Shown piece by piece: positions 38,989 to 47,490 of a stretch of 58,373 nucleotides of DNA (position 1 is its first letter; every line of letters starts with the position of its first letter). The stretch is from Chitinophagaceae bacterium (GTDB lineage: Bacteria > Bacteroidota > Bacteroidia > Chitinophagales > Chitinophagaceae), in the NCBI GenBank assembly GCA_947455605.1, contig CANGOX010000011.1, forward strand, positions 1 to 58,373. The letters run 5' to 3'. The notes under the pieces were generated by a model that was not told the origin of the DNA, searched no databases, and saw nothing but the letters and a program-made list of their open reading frames with translations. The position numbers and the translations under genes were made by a program.

Positions 38989-39852
38989 TTAGTATGCGAA
39001 GTACAGGACCAGCCAGAGTACGGTTGTTGCTAATAGTAGGGAATCAAACCTGTCCAGAAAGCCACCATGCCCCGGCATGATATTGCCACTGTCTTTTACA
39101 TTGGCCATACGTTTGAGTTTACTTTCAAACAGATCGCCCAGTGTGCCGGCAATAGCGCCGGTTAAGGAGATGAGTAAAAGTGGTTTAATGGCAAAATGCA
39201 ATGTGTAATACCCCACCAATACCACTACCAACACCGCTAACAAAGCTCCACCAATAGTGCCTTCCCAGGTTTTTTTAGGAGAAATGGGGGATAAAGGTGT
39301 TTTACCGATAAATGAACCCACCAGATAAGCCATCGTATCATTGATCCAGATAGAAGCGATCAGTATTACGGGCAATAACCAGTTGGCCCCCGTAAAGATC
39401 GTTTGATGAAGATTGGTATATAATCGCATCATCAATCCCCAGCTGATAGAAATATACAGAAAGCCCATAAACGAATGCGCCCATAAACGCGGATTCGATT
39501 TTTTGCCGAAAAGAAAATCGCCCACAATAAAACTGATAAAACTAACCGCAAAGATCCACCAGCCAATGGTACTGAAGCTGATGTTGCCCAGTTGGTAACT
39601 GCTATCCGTCATCCATAACAGATAACCCCATCCCGCCAGCATGATCCCATAGCGATGCGATGCGTTGATCTCTCGGTAATCCGTATCAATTAACCCAACC
39701 AGTTTTTGGTATTCGATCCAGCAACCAAAATGGATCACAGAAAATAAAACAAGAAAACTCCATTGATTCCATAACAGACCGGTTAACATAACCAATACAA
39801 AAACGATCGCAGTTAACGCACGTGTACGGAAGGTTGCAAAGTTAAAAGCCAT
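38989..39852 (-). CDS. cdsA: Phosphatidate cytidylyltransferase CdsA
   Basis: A 287-residue polytopic membrane enzyme (about eight helices) that makes CDP-diacylglycerol from phosphatidate and CTP. The CTP-transferase signature is complete near the C-terminus: SPKKTWEGTIGG (about 195-206), then GDLFESKLKRMANVKDSGNIMPGHGGFLDRFDS, with the paired Asp residues of the S.....KR...KD.....PGHGG..DR.D pattern. It feeds phosphatidylserine synthesis and thus Psd downstream. A one-sided TACGAAGTACGA word lies directly upstream (39860-39890). Confidence 0.95.
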   Translation of the reverse strand: MAFNFATFRTRALTAIVFVLVMLTGLLWNQWSFLVLFSVIHFGCWIEYQKLVGLIDTDYREINASHRYGIMLAGWGYLLWMTDSSYQLGNISFSTIGWWIFAVSFISFIVGDFLFGKKSNPRLWAHSFMGFLYISISWGLMMRLYTNLHQTIFTGANWLLPVILIASIWINDTMAYLVGSFIGKTPLSPISPKKTWEGTIGGALLAVLVVVLVGYYTLHFAIKPLLLISLTGAIAGTLGDLFESKLKRMANVKDSGNIMPGHGGFLDRFDSLLLATTVLWLVLYFAY

Positions 39853-39859
39853 GTGCTTA

Positions 39860-39990
39860 GTACGAGTTTAGAAGTACGAAGTACGATTGATTGCGGGAGA
39901 TAATCAAAAACTTTATCCCGCTGATCGTAGGGAAGGATTTAACACATAGAAACATACCTGCCTGTTGGCAGACAGAGGCCAGAAAAGAGT
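39860..39990. repeat. One-sided AGTACGAAGTACGA words and a CCTGCC..GGCAG hairpin
   Basis: The spacer 39853-40020 holds AGTACGAGTTTAGAAGTACGA-like words at 39866-39890, ACATAG words, and CCTGCCTGTTGGCAGACAG (39959-39977), similar to the small hairpin at 13331-13350. No gene is seen. Confidence 0.6.
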
Positions 39991-40020
39991 GCACACTATG
40001 AGGCTATGCGGCTCAAAAAA

Positions 40021-40227
40021 TTAATTAAGCAGGTTCTGACTCAGCAACTGCTTAGCCGTTTCCATTAGGTGCTCAGGTACAAACAGTTCTATATCTCCAA
40101 AATTGAGATAGCTACTGTCTTGCTTGTTCATCACCTGTACAGGCACATTGTTTTCTTCCAGCATGCCTTGTACAATACTGGCTTCTGCGGGGTTACGGGT
40201 TGCATAGATCTTTCTCCAGGGTTGCAT
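40021..40227 (-). CDS. DUF2007 domain protein
   Basis: A 68-residue soluble protein matching DUF2007 (putative signal-transducing, PII-like ferredoxin-fold group): KIYATRNPAEASIVQGMLEENNVPVQVMN and IELFVPEHLMETAKQLL. The fold is small alpha/beta and no catalytic residues are known. The start shares one base with the stop of the CPBP protease gene (TGATG), so translation is coupled, suggesting a partnership with that membrane protease. The function is unknown. Confidence 0.88.
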   Translation of the reverse strand: MQPWRKIYATRNPAEASIVQGMLEENNVPVQVMNKQDSSYLNFGDIELFVPEHLMETAKQLLSQNLLN

Positions 40228-41165
40228 CAGGACACCATATTTTCGTGAGACGAATACCTGTCTTTTTCTTTCTCCAGCACTACCGCTTCACTTTCTTTTT
40301 TGAAAATACGGAAGAACACCAGCAGCAGTGCCAGAGCAATTACACCCACCCACATCGGAATATTTTCGTCAATGGTTTTTTCAATGGATTTGCCCATGCG
40401 TGAAGCCACGTATAATTGTGTTACCACCATCGCATTGTTCAGAAAATGCAGAAAGATATTGAGCCAGATATTTTTACTATAGAAAAAAATCAATCCTAAA
40501 ATGATACCCAATGCCAGCCTCGGTAAAAATCCGAAATAAGAAAAATGAAAAGCACTGAAGAGTACACTCGTAATAATGATACCCGCCCATTTGCTTTTGG
40601 TCCAGCCGATAAACACTTGCTGAAACCCACCTCTGAACAGCACTTCCTCACACAAAGCCGGAGCGGCTGCCAATACCAATATGGCCAGCAGATAATCGGC
40701 AACCGTTTTCATATTGGCCATTGCCATCATGGAAGTTTTGTATTCATCTTCCAGCGCTTTGGCTTTTGCATATAAAGCGGCGGGTAAAGGAATTTTTTCA
40801 TTCAGTTCACCCAATGCACCACTCAGCATAATACCTGCCACCATGATCAGCAGTAAAGGAATCATCTGTCTAAATCCGATCGCTGAATTGAACCCCAATT
40901 GTGTAAAGGCAGATTTACCCAGATTACGTGCAAGGATCAACGCGGGAAGCAGAAAAACCAGCACCGAAGCCAGGGTATTGAGCAAACGGGAAACATTTAC
41001 ATATTCCGGTTTATTGATCTGTGTACCTACCTGAGAAAAGGGCACATGCATCATCTGGCTACCCAAAAATGTCACCAATAACCCGCTGATCACAATAAAA
41101 ACACCCATTAAGCCTATCAAAAGGGCAAATTGCATAGGATAGGTAAGCTGAGGCTTTTGATTCAT
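40227..41165 (-). CDS. CPBP-family intramembrane glutamic endopeptidase
   Basis: A 312-residue membrane protein with about eight helices and the Abi/CAAX protease signature: CEEVLFRG (Glu173, Glu174, Arg178) and FHFSYFGFLPRLALGIILG (His about 209 of motif 2), plus N in FLNNAM (motif 3). Members cleave prenylated proteins or bacteriocin-related peptides inside the membrane. The C-terminal charged tail is cytoplasmic. It is coupled to the DUF2007 gene. Promoter region shared with divergent dusB (41166-41276). Confidence 0.9.
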   Translation of the reverse strand: MNQKPQLTYPMQFALLIGLMGVFIVISGLLVTFLGSQMMHVPFSQVGTQINKPEYVNVSRLLNTLASVLVFLLPALILARNLGKSAFTQLGFNSAIGFRQMIPLLLIMVAGIMLSGALGELNEKIPLPAALYAKAKALEDEYKTSMMAMANMKTVADYLLAILVLAAAPALCEEVLFRGGFQQVFIGWTKSKWAGIIITSVLFSAFHFSYFGFLPRLALGIILGLIFFYSKNIWLNIFLHFLNNAMVVTQLYVASRMGKSIEKTIDENIPMWVGVIALALLLVFFRIFKKESEAVVLEKEKDRYSSHENMVS

Positions 41166-41184
41166 CTATTGAAAAATAAGATTG

Positions 41185-41192
41185 TAAATTTG
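41185..41192 (+). promoter_or_regulatory. -7 box TAAATTTG of dusB
   Basis: TAAATTTG matches TAnnTTTG in the divergent spacer between the CPBP gene and dusB and predicts an 80-base leader for dusB. The -33 region is not clear. Confidence 0.4.
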
Positions 41193-41276
41193 CAACTTCT
41201 TTAAAAATAAAGTCCGGGTTAAAGGATAAAAGGCAAACCGCCAGCATTTCCATCACCCGGTCATCAGAAACACAAT

Positions 41277-42314
41277 ATGGTAAAGATAGGCGAGATAATA
41301 TTACCCGATTTCCCGTTATTGCTGGCACCCATGGAGGATGTAAGCGATCCGCCTTTCCGTGCCGTTTGTAAAGACAATGGCGCCGATCTGATGTATACCG
41401 AATTCATCAGCAGTGAAGGGTTGATCCGCGATGCCATGAAGAGCCGCCAGAAACTGGATATTTTCGATTATGAACGCCCAATAGGCATCCAGATCTTTGG
41501 GGGCGATGAAGATGCGATGTCGCTCAGCGCCAAAATTGTAGAAACCGTTAACCCAGACCTGCTCGATATTAATTTCGGTTGCCCTGTTAAAAAAGTGGTG
41601 ACCAAAGGAGCCGGCGCCGGTGTATTGAAAGATATAGACCTGATGGTTCGCTTAACAGAAGCCGTTGTAAAAAGCACCCGCCTTCCGGTTACCGTTAAAA
41701 CCCGATTGGGTTGGGATGATAACACCCGGAATATTGAAGAAGTAGCCGAACGTTTACAGGATGTAGGCATCAAAGCCCTCGCCATTCACGGACGTACCCG
41801 CTCACAGATGTATAAAGGCGAAGCCGACTGGACACTGATCGCCAAAGTAAAAAATAACCCACGCATCAAGATCCCCATTTTTGGTAATGGCGATATCGAC
41901 AGTCCGCAAAAAGCGCTCGAATATAAAAACCGTTATGGTATTGACGGCATCATGATCGGCCGTGCAGCCATTGGTTATCCCTGGATCTTCCGCGAGATCA
42001 AACATTATATTGCTACCGGTGAACTGCTTCCGTTCCCAACATTGGAAGAACGTGTTGAAGTTGCCCGTAAGCATCTCCGTAAATCACTCGAGTGGAAAGG
42101 CCCTGTTGTTGGCATCAACGAAATGCGCAGACACTATTCAAACTATCTGAAGGGCTTACCCAATATCAAAGAATTCAGAAATAAGTTGGTTACACTAACA
42201 ACGATGGAAGAAGTGGAAGCAGTGCTGGATGAGGTGAAAACTCATTATCATGGTTTTGAAATTGCGAGAACACCTATTGAGTTGATTAACTACCACGAGA
42301 AATGCCCTGTATAG
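41277..42314 (+). CDS. dusB: tRNA-dihydrouridine synthase DusB
   Basis: A 345-residue FMN enzyme that reduces uridines in tRNA D-loops. N-terminal TIM barrel: LLAPMEDVSDPPFR (15-28), IQIFGGDED, the catalytic Cys102 in DINFGCPVKK, KTRLGWDD, IHGRTRSQMYKGEADW, GNGDI and MIGRAAIGYPWIF (FMN phosphate site), then a helical tRNA-binding domain to the end (HYHGFEIARTP). All key residues are present. The stop is followed within four bases by a GCGGATTAGCG-type palindrome. Confidence 0.95.
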   Translation: MVKIGEIILPDFPLLLAPMEDVSDPPFRAVCKDNGADLMYTEFISSEGLIRDAMKSRQKLDIFDYERPIGIQIFGGDEDAMSLSAKIVETVNPDLLDINFGCPVKKVVTKGAGAGVLKDIDLMVRLTEAVVKSTRLPVTVKTRLGWDDNTRNIEEVAERLQDVGIKALAIHGRTRSQMYKGEADWTLIAKVKNNPRIKIPIFGNGDIDSPQKALEYKNRYGIDGIMIGRAAIGYPWIFREIKHYIATGELLPFPTLEERVEVARKHLRKSLEWKGPVVGINEMRRHYSNYLKGLPNIKEFRNKLVTLTTMEEVEAVLDEVKTHYHGFEIARTPIELINYHEKCPV

Positions 42315-42318
42315 GAAT

Positions 42319-42404
42319 TATCGGATTGGCGAATTACGGATTAACGTATTCATTTACAAATCCTATAATAATCCGTTAATCCGCAATACGCTAATTCGTT
42401 AATC
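42319..42404. repeat. Word palindrome (GGATTAACG / CGTTAATCC) overlapping the gpx 3' end
   Basis: Left words 42319-42351 and right words 42368-42404 pair in inverted orientation with a short AT-rich loop. The right arm encodes the last codons (GLTN) and stop of the glutathione peroxidase gene on the minus strand. Confidence 0.8.
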
Positions 42405-43047
42405 CCCCCTCCACATCCTTACTTAAAGGAGAGATCATCTGAGAGAAGAAATGCGTAAGAACCCCCTCCTCATTGATGATATATTTACTGAAATTCCAGA
42501 CAGGCGCCTGCCCGCACCAGCCATTTTGTTCCTTATGGCTTAACCATTGAAACACCGGGTTCTGTTCTGCCCCCATAATTACATGGGTTTTCTGCATGAT
42601 CATAAAAGTGATTCCATAATTTATTTTACAGAACTCCGCAATCGCCGCATCATCGTTTTTTTCCTGTTCTTTAAAATCGTTGGCAGGAAAAGCCAGCATC
42701 ACCAGTTTGTCTTTGTATTGCTGGTGCAGTTTTTCCAATTCATCATACTGCCCCGTAAAACCACAATCGCTTGCGGTGTTGATGATCATAACTTTCTTGC
42801 CTTTGAACTGACTGAAATCAATCGTGTCTCCGTGATTGTTTACTGCTTTCAAAGTATAAAATGAGTTCACGGGTTGTGTTTGCGCTTTGTTTACCTGCAC
42901 ATCTTTACTGCCCGGAAATAATTTTCCTTTCAGCATGATCAAAGGGTAGATCGTTTTGAGGATGGATTGTCTCCAGGTCATGTCTTTTCGTTTGATCAAC
43001 AATAATCCGATAATGATTACAGCGGTAATGAGGAATAGTTTTTTCAT
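42391..43047 (-). CDS. Membrane-anchored glutathione peroxidase family protein
   Basis: A 218-residue thioredoxin-fold peroxidase with an N-terminal membrane anchor (about 4-19), probably facing the periplasm. The peroxidatic Cys95 lies in NTASDCGFTGQYDELE, the catalytic Gln128 in FPANDFKEQE and Trp-Asn in PVWNFSKYI. The resolving Cys may be Cys139 or so in EFCKINYG. Most bacterial members use thioredoxin, not glutathione. The final residues GLTN and the stop are supplied by an intergenic repeat. The first codons are duplicated 108 bases upstream. Confidence 0.88.
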   Translation of the reverse strand: MKKLFLITAVIIIGLLLIKRKDMTWRQSILKTIYPLIMLKGKLFPGSKDVQVNKAQTQPVNSFYTLKAVNNHGDTIDFSQFKGKKVMIINTASDCGFTGQYDELEKLHQQYKDKLVMLAFPANDFKEQEKNDDAAIAEFCKINYGITFMIMQKTHVIMGAEQNPVFQWLSHKEQNGWCGQAPVWNFSKYIINEEGVLTHFFSQMISPLSKDVEGGLTN

Positions 43048-43237
43048 ATGATTGGCGGATTAGCGGATTGCGGATTAGCGGATTTTTTATTGTAAGATTC
43101 CACTAATCTGTTACTTGTTGTTATTCTTAGCGGAAATGAGGAATAGTTTTTTCATATGATTGGCGGATTGCGGATTAGCGGATTAGCGGATTGTTTTGTT
43201 GTGAAAGTCCGATAATTCGGTACTTGTGGCTATTCAT
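43021..43237. repeat. Tandem duplication of about 108 bp across the gpx start
   Basis: Copy 1 43021-43128 and copy 2 43129-43237 share AGCGG(T/A)AATGAGGAATAG, TTTTTTCATATGATTGGCGG, GCGGATTAGCG words and a diverged ACTTGT(T/G)G(T/C)TATTC end. Copy 1 includes the start codon and first nine codons of gpx (minus strand); copy 2 is a non-coding repeat of it upstream. Right-hand words CAATCCGTTAATCCGCAATCC at 43313-43346 complete a palindrome that ends at the ALDH stop. No gene lies in 43048-43349. Confidence 0.85.
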
Positions 43238-43349
43238 AACGGTAAAGTCATTTTAATTTTTCATTTACGACTTGCATTTTTAGTACCATCTCGAATTAGT
43301 GGATTGGCTTTCCAATCCGTTAATCCGCAATCCGCTAATCCGATAATCC

Positions 43350-44729
43350 TTACCGAATGATCCACTTAAAAATCCCCAACTTTCCTTTCAACGGCGGATA
43401 CTTCAACGCCGGATCAAACCAGGTTGGCGTTTTCATGACTGCTTTTTTATGCGAGAAGGTATCGAACGAATATCTTCCATGATAAGCCCCCGTTCCGCTG
43501 AAACCCCTGCCACCAAAGGGAAGCGAAGGATTGGTAAGATGCCAGCTGGCATTATTTACACAAGCACCCCCGGAAGGAACCGCATCCAGCCATTGCTTCT
43601 CTTTCTCACTGCTTGAGGTAAACACATAAAAAGCCAAAGGGTTCGGATTGTGGGCAATAATGGCCAAGGCTTCTTCCGGTGTGGTAAAACTGAGTATTGG
43701 TAATACAGGCCCAAAGATCTCTTCTTTCATTACCGGTGCATCAATGTGTACATTATCCAATAGCGTGGGTTCGATAAATAAAGTATCGGCGTTGTATCTA
43801 CCACCATGCAGTTTATTGCCCTGCATCAGATAGCTGGTTACACGGTTAAACTGACGCTCGTTGATGAGCTTTCCGTAGTTCTCACTCTGCTCCGGTTTAT
43901 CTCCAAAGAATTGTTTGATCTTTTCTTTTAGCGCCTTAACCAATGCTTCTTTCTTAGAGGCATGCACCAAAACATAATCCGGAGCCACACACATTTGTCC
44001 GGCATTGGAGAATTTTGTCATCACGATCCGCTTGGCAGCGATATGGATATTTGCATCACTCTCCACTACGCAAGGACTTTTTCCTCCCAGTTCCAGGGTA
44101 ACCGGCACCAACCTCTCTGCGGCCATTTTATAAATGATCTTACCAACGGCTGTGCTGCCGGTATAAAAAACATGATCAAACGTAAAATGATCCATCATTT
44201 CAGGAATAACCTTTGCGCCATCACCCGGCACATACAAAATATATTCTTTAGAAAAAGTTGATTCAATAATCTTCTGCATTACCGCAGCCGTAGCCGGTGC
44301 AAATTCACTGGGTTTCAATACCACACAATTACCCGCAGCAATGGCACCCAATAAGGGCGTAAACAATAATTGAAAAGGATAATTCCAGGGCCCGATGGCC
44401 AGCACCACACCCAATGGCTCTCGCAGTACACGACTGCTGGAGGGAAGGTTCAATAAATTAGTAGACACAGATTCCGGTTCCATCCATTCTTTCAGATGAC
44501 CAAGTGTATCATTCAGTTCTGCCAGAAAAAAACCATTCTCAGTAACCCAGCATTCTTCCTTACTTTTTTTCAGATCTGTGTACAAAGCCGCATAGATGTC
44601 TTCCTCATGCGCAATAACCGCATCTTTCAAAGCAATCAATTGCTGTTTACGAAAAGCATAAGGTTTAGTAACACCGCTGTTAAAATAGCTACGCATAGCG
44701 GCTAACTGCGTTAAGATCTCATTCGGCAT
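43350..44729 (-). CDS. Aldehyde dehydrogenase (class 3-like)
   Basis: A 459-residue NAD(P)-dependent aldehyde dehydrogenase without an N-terminal extension. AIGPWNYPFQ (111-120), the NAD-binding FYTGSTAVGK (188-197), the general base Glu213 in LELGGKSP and the nucleophile Cys247 in NAGQMCVAPD are intact. The short length and C-terminal membrane-like tail (GKLGIFKWIIR) fit the ALDH3 group that oxidises medium- and long-chain aldehydes, for example from lipid peroxidation; being next to glutathione peroxidase fits this (inference). Confidence 0.92.
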   Translation of the reverse strand: MPNEILTQLAAMRSYFNSGVTKPYAFRKQQLIALKDAVIAHEEDIYAALYTDLKKSKEECWVTENGFFLAELNDTLGHLKEWMEPESVSTNLLNLPSSSRVLREPLGVVLAIGPWNYPFQLLFTPLLGAIAAGNCVVLKPSEFAPATAAVMQKIIESTFSKEYILYVPGDGAKVIPEMMDHFTFDHVFYTGSTAVGKIIYKMAAERLVPVTLELGGKSPCVVESDANIHIAAKRIVMTKFSNAGQMCVAPDYVLVHASKKEALVKALKEKIKQFFGDKPEQSENYGKLINERQFNRVTSYLMQGNKLHGGRYNADTLFIEPTLLDNVHIDAPVMKEEIFGPVLPILSFTTPEEALAIIAHNPNPLAFYVFTSSSEKEKQWLDAVPSGGACVNNASWHLTNPSLPFGGRGFSGTGAYHGRYSFDTFSHKKAVMKTPTWFDPALKYPPLKGKLGIFKWIIR

Positions 44730-45131
44730 ATGACAGGCTTTTATCTTTTACAAGATAGCAATTGTTTTGTTCGTTCTTGGTTGTTGTAAAAACTATATCC
44801 CGCTGCTATTCGAGACCCCGGGTCGCTCACGGTCCCGGCTTAGCCGGGAGCCCCGTACCTGTTACCCTGTTTTTCCTTTGCTAAACCGGCCTATGAAAAA
44901 AAGCGTTAAGAAATTTACGGAATGGAGCGTTAAGCAAGGAAATATGCTGAGCCCTGTTCAAATGCTGAAACACATATTTGTCTAATCGATGAATAACTGC
45001 CCGGCTTTAGACTTATTTCCTTGTAGCGGAATGGAGGAAATTTTAGCTTTTTTTCATCAGCCTTGACTTTTTTTGTTACTTTTTTGTGTCAAGACAAAAA
45101 AGTAAATAGCGTAACTGCTATTAGTGAGCGT
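44730..45131. other. 402-bp gene-poor spacer with hairpins and a 30-codon reading frame
   Basis: The spacer holds a CCCGGCTTAGCCGGG hairpin (44834-44848), a 30-residue open frame at 44893-44985 (MKKSVKKFTEWSVKQGNML...; GCGTTAAG occurs twice in it), and a T-rich region with two mutually exclusive inverted repeats (45062-45067/45088-45093 and 45076-45086/45095-45105). I do not trust the small frame as a gene; the whole looks like an intergenic repeat element or an RNA with alternative folds. Confidence 0.4.
45079..45122 (-). terminator. Probable intrinsic terminator of the tail-sheath gene
   Basis: On the minus strand a 6-bp hairpin AATAGC-AGTTAC-GCTATT (45122-45105) is followed by TTACTTTTTT, 10 bases after the sheath stop codon. 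The T-run also belongs to the inverted repeat at 45076-45105. Confidence 0.55.
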
Positions 45132-46643
45132 TTAAGACGTCGACAACTCCTCCTGAAAGTTAATTTCAATAAACTCCCCCGGATGCGACACCGCTATCAA
45201 AACAGTAACCCGCATAAATCCATACAAAATATCTTCTGCCGACATGGTAGACCCTAATCCAATTTCCACCACATAAGCATCCGCAGGTGTGCTACCCGCA
45301 AGGCCGCCCTTTTTCCAGAAACCAAATAAAAAGTTTTCTATCTCATTTTTAACGGTGACCCATGTAGCTTCAACATTGGATTCAAAAACATAGCTGTGTA
45401 ACCCCTGTCTGATAGATTGCTCAATAAAGATCAGGGTTCTTCTTACATTGATATAACGGAAAAAGATCTCATTGTCATCCAGTGTTTTTGCACCCCATGC
45501 CACTACACCCCGCATCGGAAATGCCCGCAGCGCGTTTACTGATTTACCACTGGTATCTACATTCAGAAACATTTGCTGTTTATCAGTAAGGTTAACCGTT
45601 GGCGACAATACAGCCGCCAGTGTAATATTGGCCGCTGCTTTTGAAATGGTGGCGGTGTTCTCGAGCAAAGCATAGATACCCGCCATTGCTGCGGAGGGCG
45701 GAAGCACATTTAGAATGCTTAAGGCAGCAGAAACAAGGGAATAATATTGTTCACTTACGCTGAGTAATGTTTTATTGGCTTCCTGTATAGCGGCTATGAG
45801 AGAAGCATCAGCCGGATCTTTCACATACGCTGAACGCAATGAGGGTATGGGTTCCAGTGATTTGGATACAGCATCATTCTTTTCAAGAAAGCTGGAAACA
45901 TCATCCGGAAAATTCAAAAAACTGATCTCGGCTCTGGCAACAATACCTGTATGTAACCAGGGGAAATAAGCGGTTCCATAACTTAATCCCAGATCACCGT
46001 TTCCGTTTCTGAACTGTGTGATCACGGGCTCTACCTGTTCTGGATCGGCTATTGCTCCATCATATACATCCAATATAGTAATACAGTTCTCCGCCTCTGC
46101 ACAATACACCAATGACTGCTGAACCAAAGCAGCATGATCTGCTGCGGGTAAAGCCAATGCATCAGGAATCACTAATATAGATGGCTCATACTCATTTTTT
46201 AAAAAGATAATTGCAGAAGAAAAATCATCCAAAGAAGGCTGCTGATGATAATCACCAACCGAAATAATATAACAACGTCCACCACCATTGGCAAAGAACA
46301 AACGCAGGCTGTTATACAAACGAAACGCAGCCGACTGCAAACTGATCTTGTAAGCTTGACCAGCCAGATCAATAACCGGATGTAAAGGGGAGGACGCAAT
46401 ATCCCCATCAGCCTTCACAATAAAAAACTTTGTTACCGCATCCGGTCCCTTTCCGTAAATGGTTTCATATTCATCAAGCGAGTTAATCGCATGAGGCACA
46501 TGCATATACGATCTACCATTAAGCTCTGCTTTTTCTGTATATCCGATAAATACTGTAACAGAACCCGGCACAGGTACAATTCCTTTGGGAAAAGCAGGCA
46601 GTTCTTGAAGATATACGCCGGGTGTTGAATAGGTTGTTGCCAT
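45132..46643 (-). CDS. Contractile tail sheath protein (phage/eCIS type), orphan
   Basis: A 503-residue tail sheath protein: N-terminal YSTPGVYLQELPAFPKGIVPVPGSVTVFIGYT carries the PGVY.E hallmark and the sheath handshake strand; the C-terminal domain has RAFPMRGVVAWGAKTL, FRYINVRRTLIFIEQSI and ATWVTVKNEIENFLFGFWKKGGLAG, which are highly typical. In contractile injection systems or myophages the sheath drives the tube. No tube, baseplate, spike or ATPase gene is visible in the window, so this gene is an orphan or a remnant. It is intact with no frameshifts. Confidence 0.92.
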   Translation of the reverse strand: MATTYSTPGVYLQELPAFPKGIVPVPGSVTVFIGYTEKAELNGRSYMHVPHAINSLDEYETIYGKGPDAVTKFFIVKADGDIASSPLHPVIDLAGQAYKISLQSAAFRLYNSLRLFFANGGGRCYIISVGDYHQQPSLDDFSSAIIFLKNEYEPSILVIPDALALPAADHAALVQQSLVYCAEAENCITILDVYDGAIADPEQVEPVITQFRNGNGDLGLSYGTAYFPWLHTGIVARAEISFLNFPDDVSSFLEKNDAVSKSLEPIPSLRSAYVKDPADASLIAAIQEANKTLLSVSEQYYSLVSAALSILNVLPPSAAMAGIYALLENTATISKAAANITLAAVLSPTVNLTDKQQMFLNVDTSGKSVNALRAFPMRGVVAWGAKTLDDNEIFFRYINVRRTLIFIEQSIRQGLHSYVFESNVEATWVTVKNEIENFLFGFWKKGGLAGSTPADAYVVEIGLGSTMSAEDILYGFMRVTVLIAVSHPGEFIEINFQEELSTS

Positions 46644-46816
46644 GGATACAATGTGAGGGTTAAAACTACATTATTATCCGAGATTGTGTCGGGGGAGACT
46701 TAGTGTCTGCGATAGCGGGGTAAAATGAATCGAGATCAGAAGAAAGAAGAGAGGCGGCTAATGAATATATCAAACCCAATACATGGATACCTTATTATTT
46801 TATTTCCTACCGAAGC

Positions 46817-47026
46817 TTACATTATTTTATTATCGCCGGATGAGGATTCTTGTTTGTTGATCTTTTCAGTATCACGCGGTTTTGCGACCAATCTTTCAAT
46901 TAAAGCATTCACTTTCGCAAGTTGGTCAGGAAATAAAGTGACCTCGTCAAATTCATTTGACATATCACTATTTATTTTCTTCTTTTCAGGAAGCTTCCGA
47001 TCAATATGATTTGGAGTAGCTGACAT
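46817..47026 (-). CDS. Small hypothetical protein encoded after the DUF6934 gene
   Basis: A 69-residue hydrophilic protein: a basic start (MSATPNHIDRKLPEKKK), one helix (EFDEVTLFPDQLAKVNALIERLVAK) and a Ser/Lys tail. It starts 11 bases after the stop of the DUF6934 gene on the same strand. The pair has the size and spacing of two-gene toxin-antitoxin or phage-defence modules, but no catalytic motif is visible. The spacer from here to the sheath start (46644-46816) shows nothing. Confidence 0.5.
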   Translation of the reverse strand: MSATPNHIDRKLPEKKKINSDMSNEFDEVTLFPDQLAKVNALIERLVAKPRDTEKINKQESSSGDNKIM

Positions 47027-47037
47027 CTCTTTTAAAA

Positions 47038-47490
47038 TTACAATTTTCTTTTTACTAAAAAAACAAGATAGTTTTCCTCTGCTTTAGGATTAAAATCGAC
47101 TTCGCTTATGATTCCATCTCTCTCGCTATAAGCAGATATTAGAAAATTTTCGCTGAATTCACTGAAATACATTCTCAAGATCCGCAAATATAGTTTTGTT
47201 CTATTGGGCGTACTTCCTGTAAAAGCAATTTTCTTACCAGAAAACCTTTCCAAAAAATCATTCGCGATCTGAACAACCGTTGCAAGCACTTTTATGGTAT
47301 CGCCATTATCAGAAATTGATTTATCATCAATGGTACCATCGGGTAATTCATCTCCAAATCCAAGATTGATAATGTCAGGGTCCCATGTGGGCTTAAACTG
47401 TACCAGTTTTAATATATCCTTCCTGCCCTTACTTACAAACCTGTATTGTTTCAGACCATTGATCTCATATTTGTATGTTTCCAATTGCAT
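47038..47490 (-). CDS. DUF6934 family protein
   Basis: A 150-residue cytoplasmic protein matching DUF6934: YRFVSKGRKDILKLVQF, NLGFGDELPDGTIDDKSISDNGDTIKVLATV (the N.GF.....G.IDD...SNNGD..KVLATV pattern), IAFTGSTPNRTKLYLRIL and a C-terminal NYLVFLVKRK. The function is unknown; such genes tend to lie in accessory regions. Here it is followed by a small gene and preceded by a vsr stub, which supports a defence-related or mobile origin (inference). Confidence 0.8.
   Translation of the reverse strand: MQLETYKYEINGLKQYRFVSKGRKDILKLVQFKPTWDPDIINLGFGDELPDGTIDDKSISDNGDTIKVLATVVQIANDFLERFSGKKIAFTGSTPNRTKLYLRILRMYFSEFSENFLISAYSERDGIISEVDFNPKAEENYLVFLVKRKL

Noticed and set aside
43048..43349. Repeated spaced words as a CRISPR array
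   Set aside because: Units are 7-14 bp without uniform spacers, and the array pairs with reverse-complement words; no cas genes are present.
44893..44985. 30-residue peptide gene MKKSVKKFTEWSVKQGN...
   Set aside because: It contains an internal GCGTTAAG repeat, lacks promoter or conservation evidence that I can see, and is kept only as part of the spacer entry.
46725..47009. 94-codon plus-strand frame
   Set aside because: It runs antisense to the small gene at 46817-47026, whose protein looks more natural and which fits an operon with the DUF6934 gene.
45132..47490. Complete contractile injection system or prophage
   Set aside because: Only the sheath gene is recognisable; tube, baseplate, spike, ATPase, capsid and integrase genes are absent.
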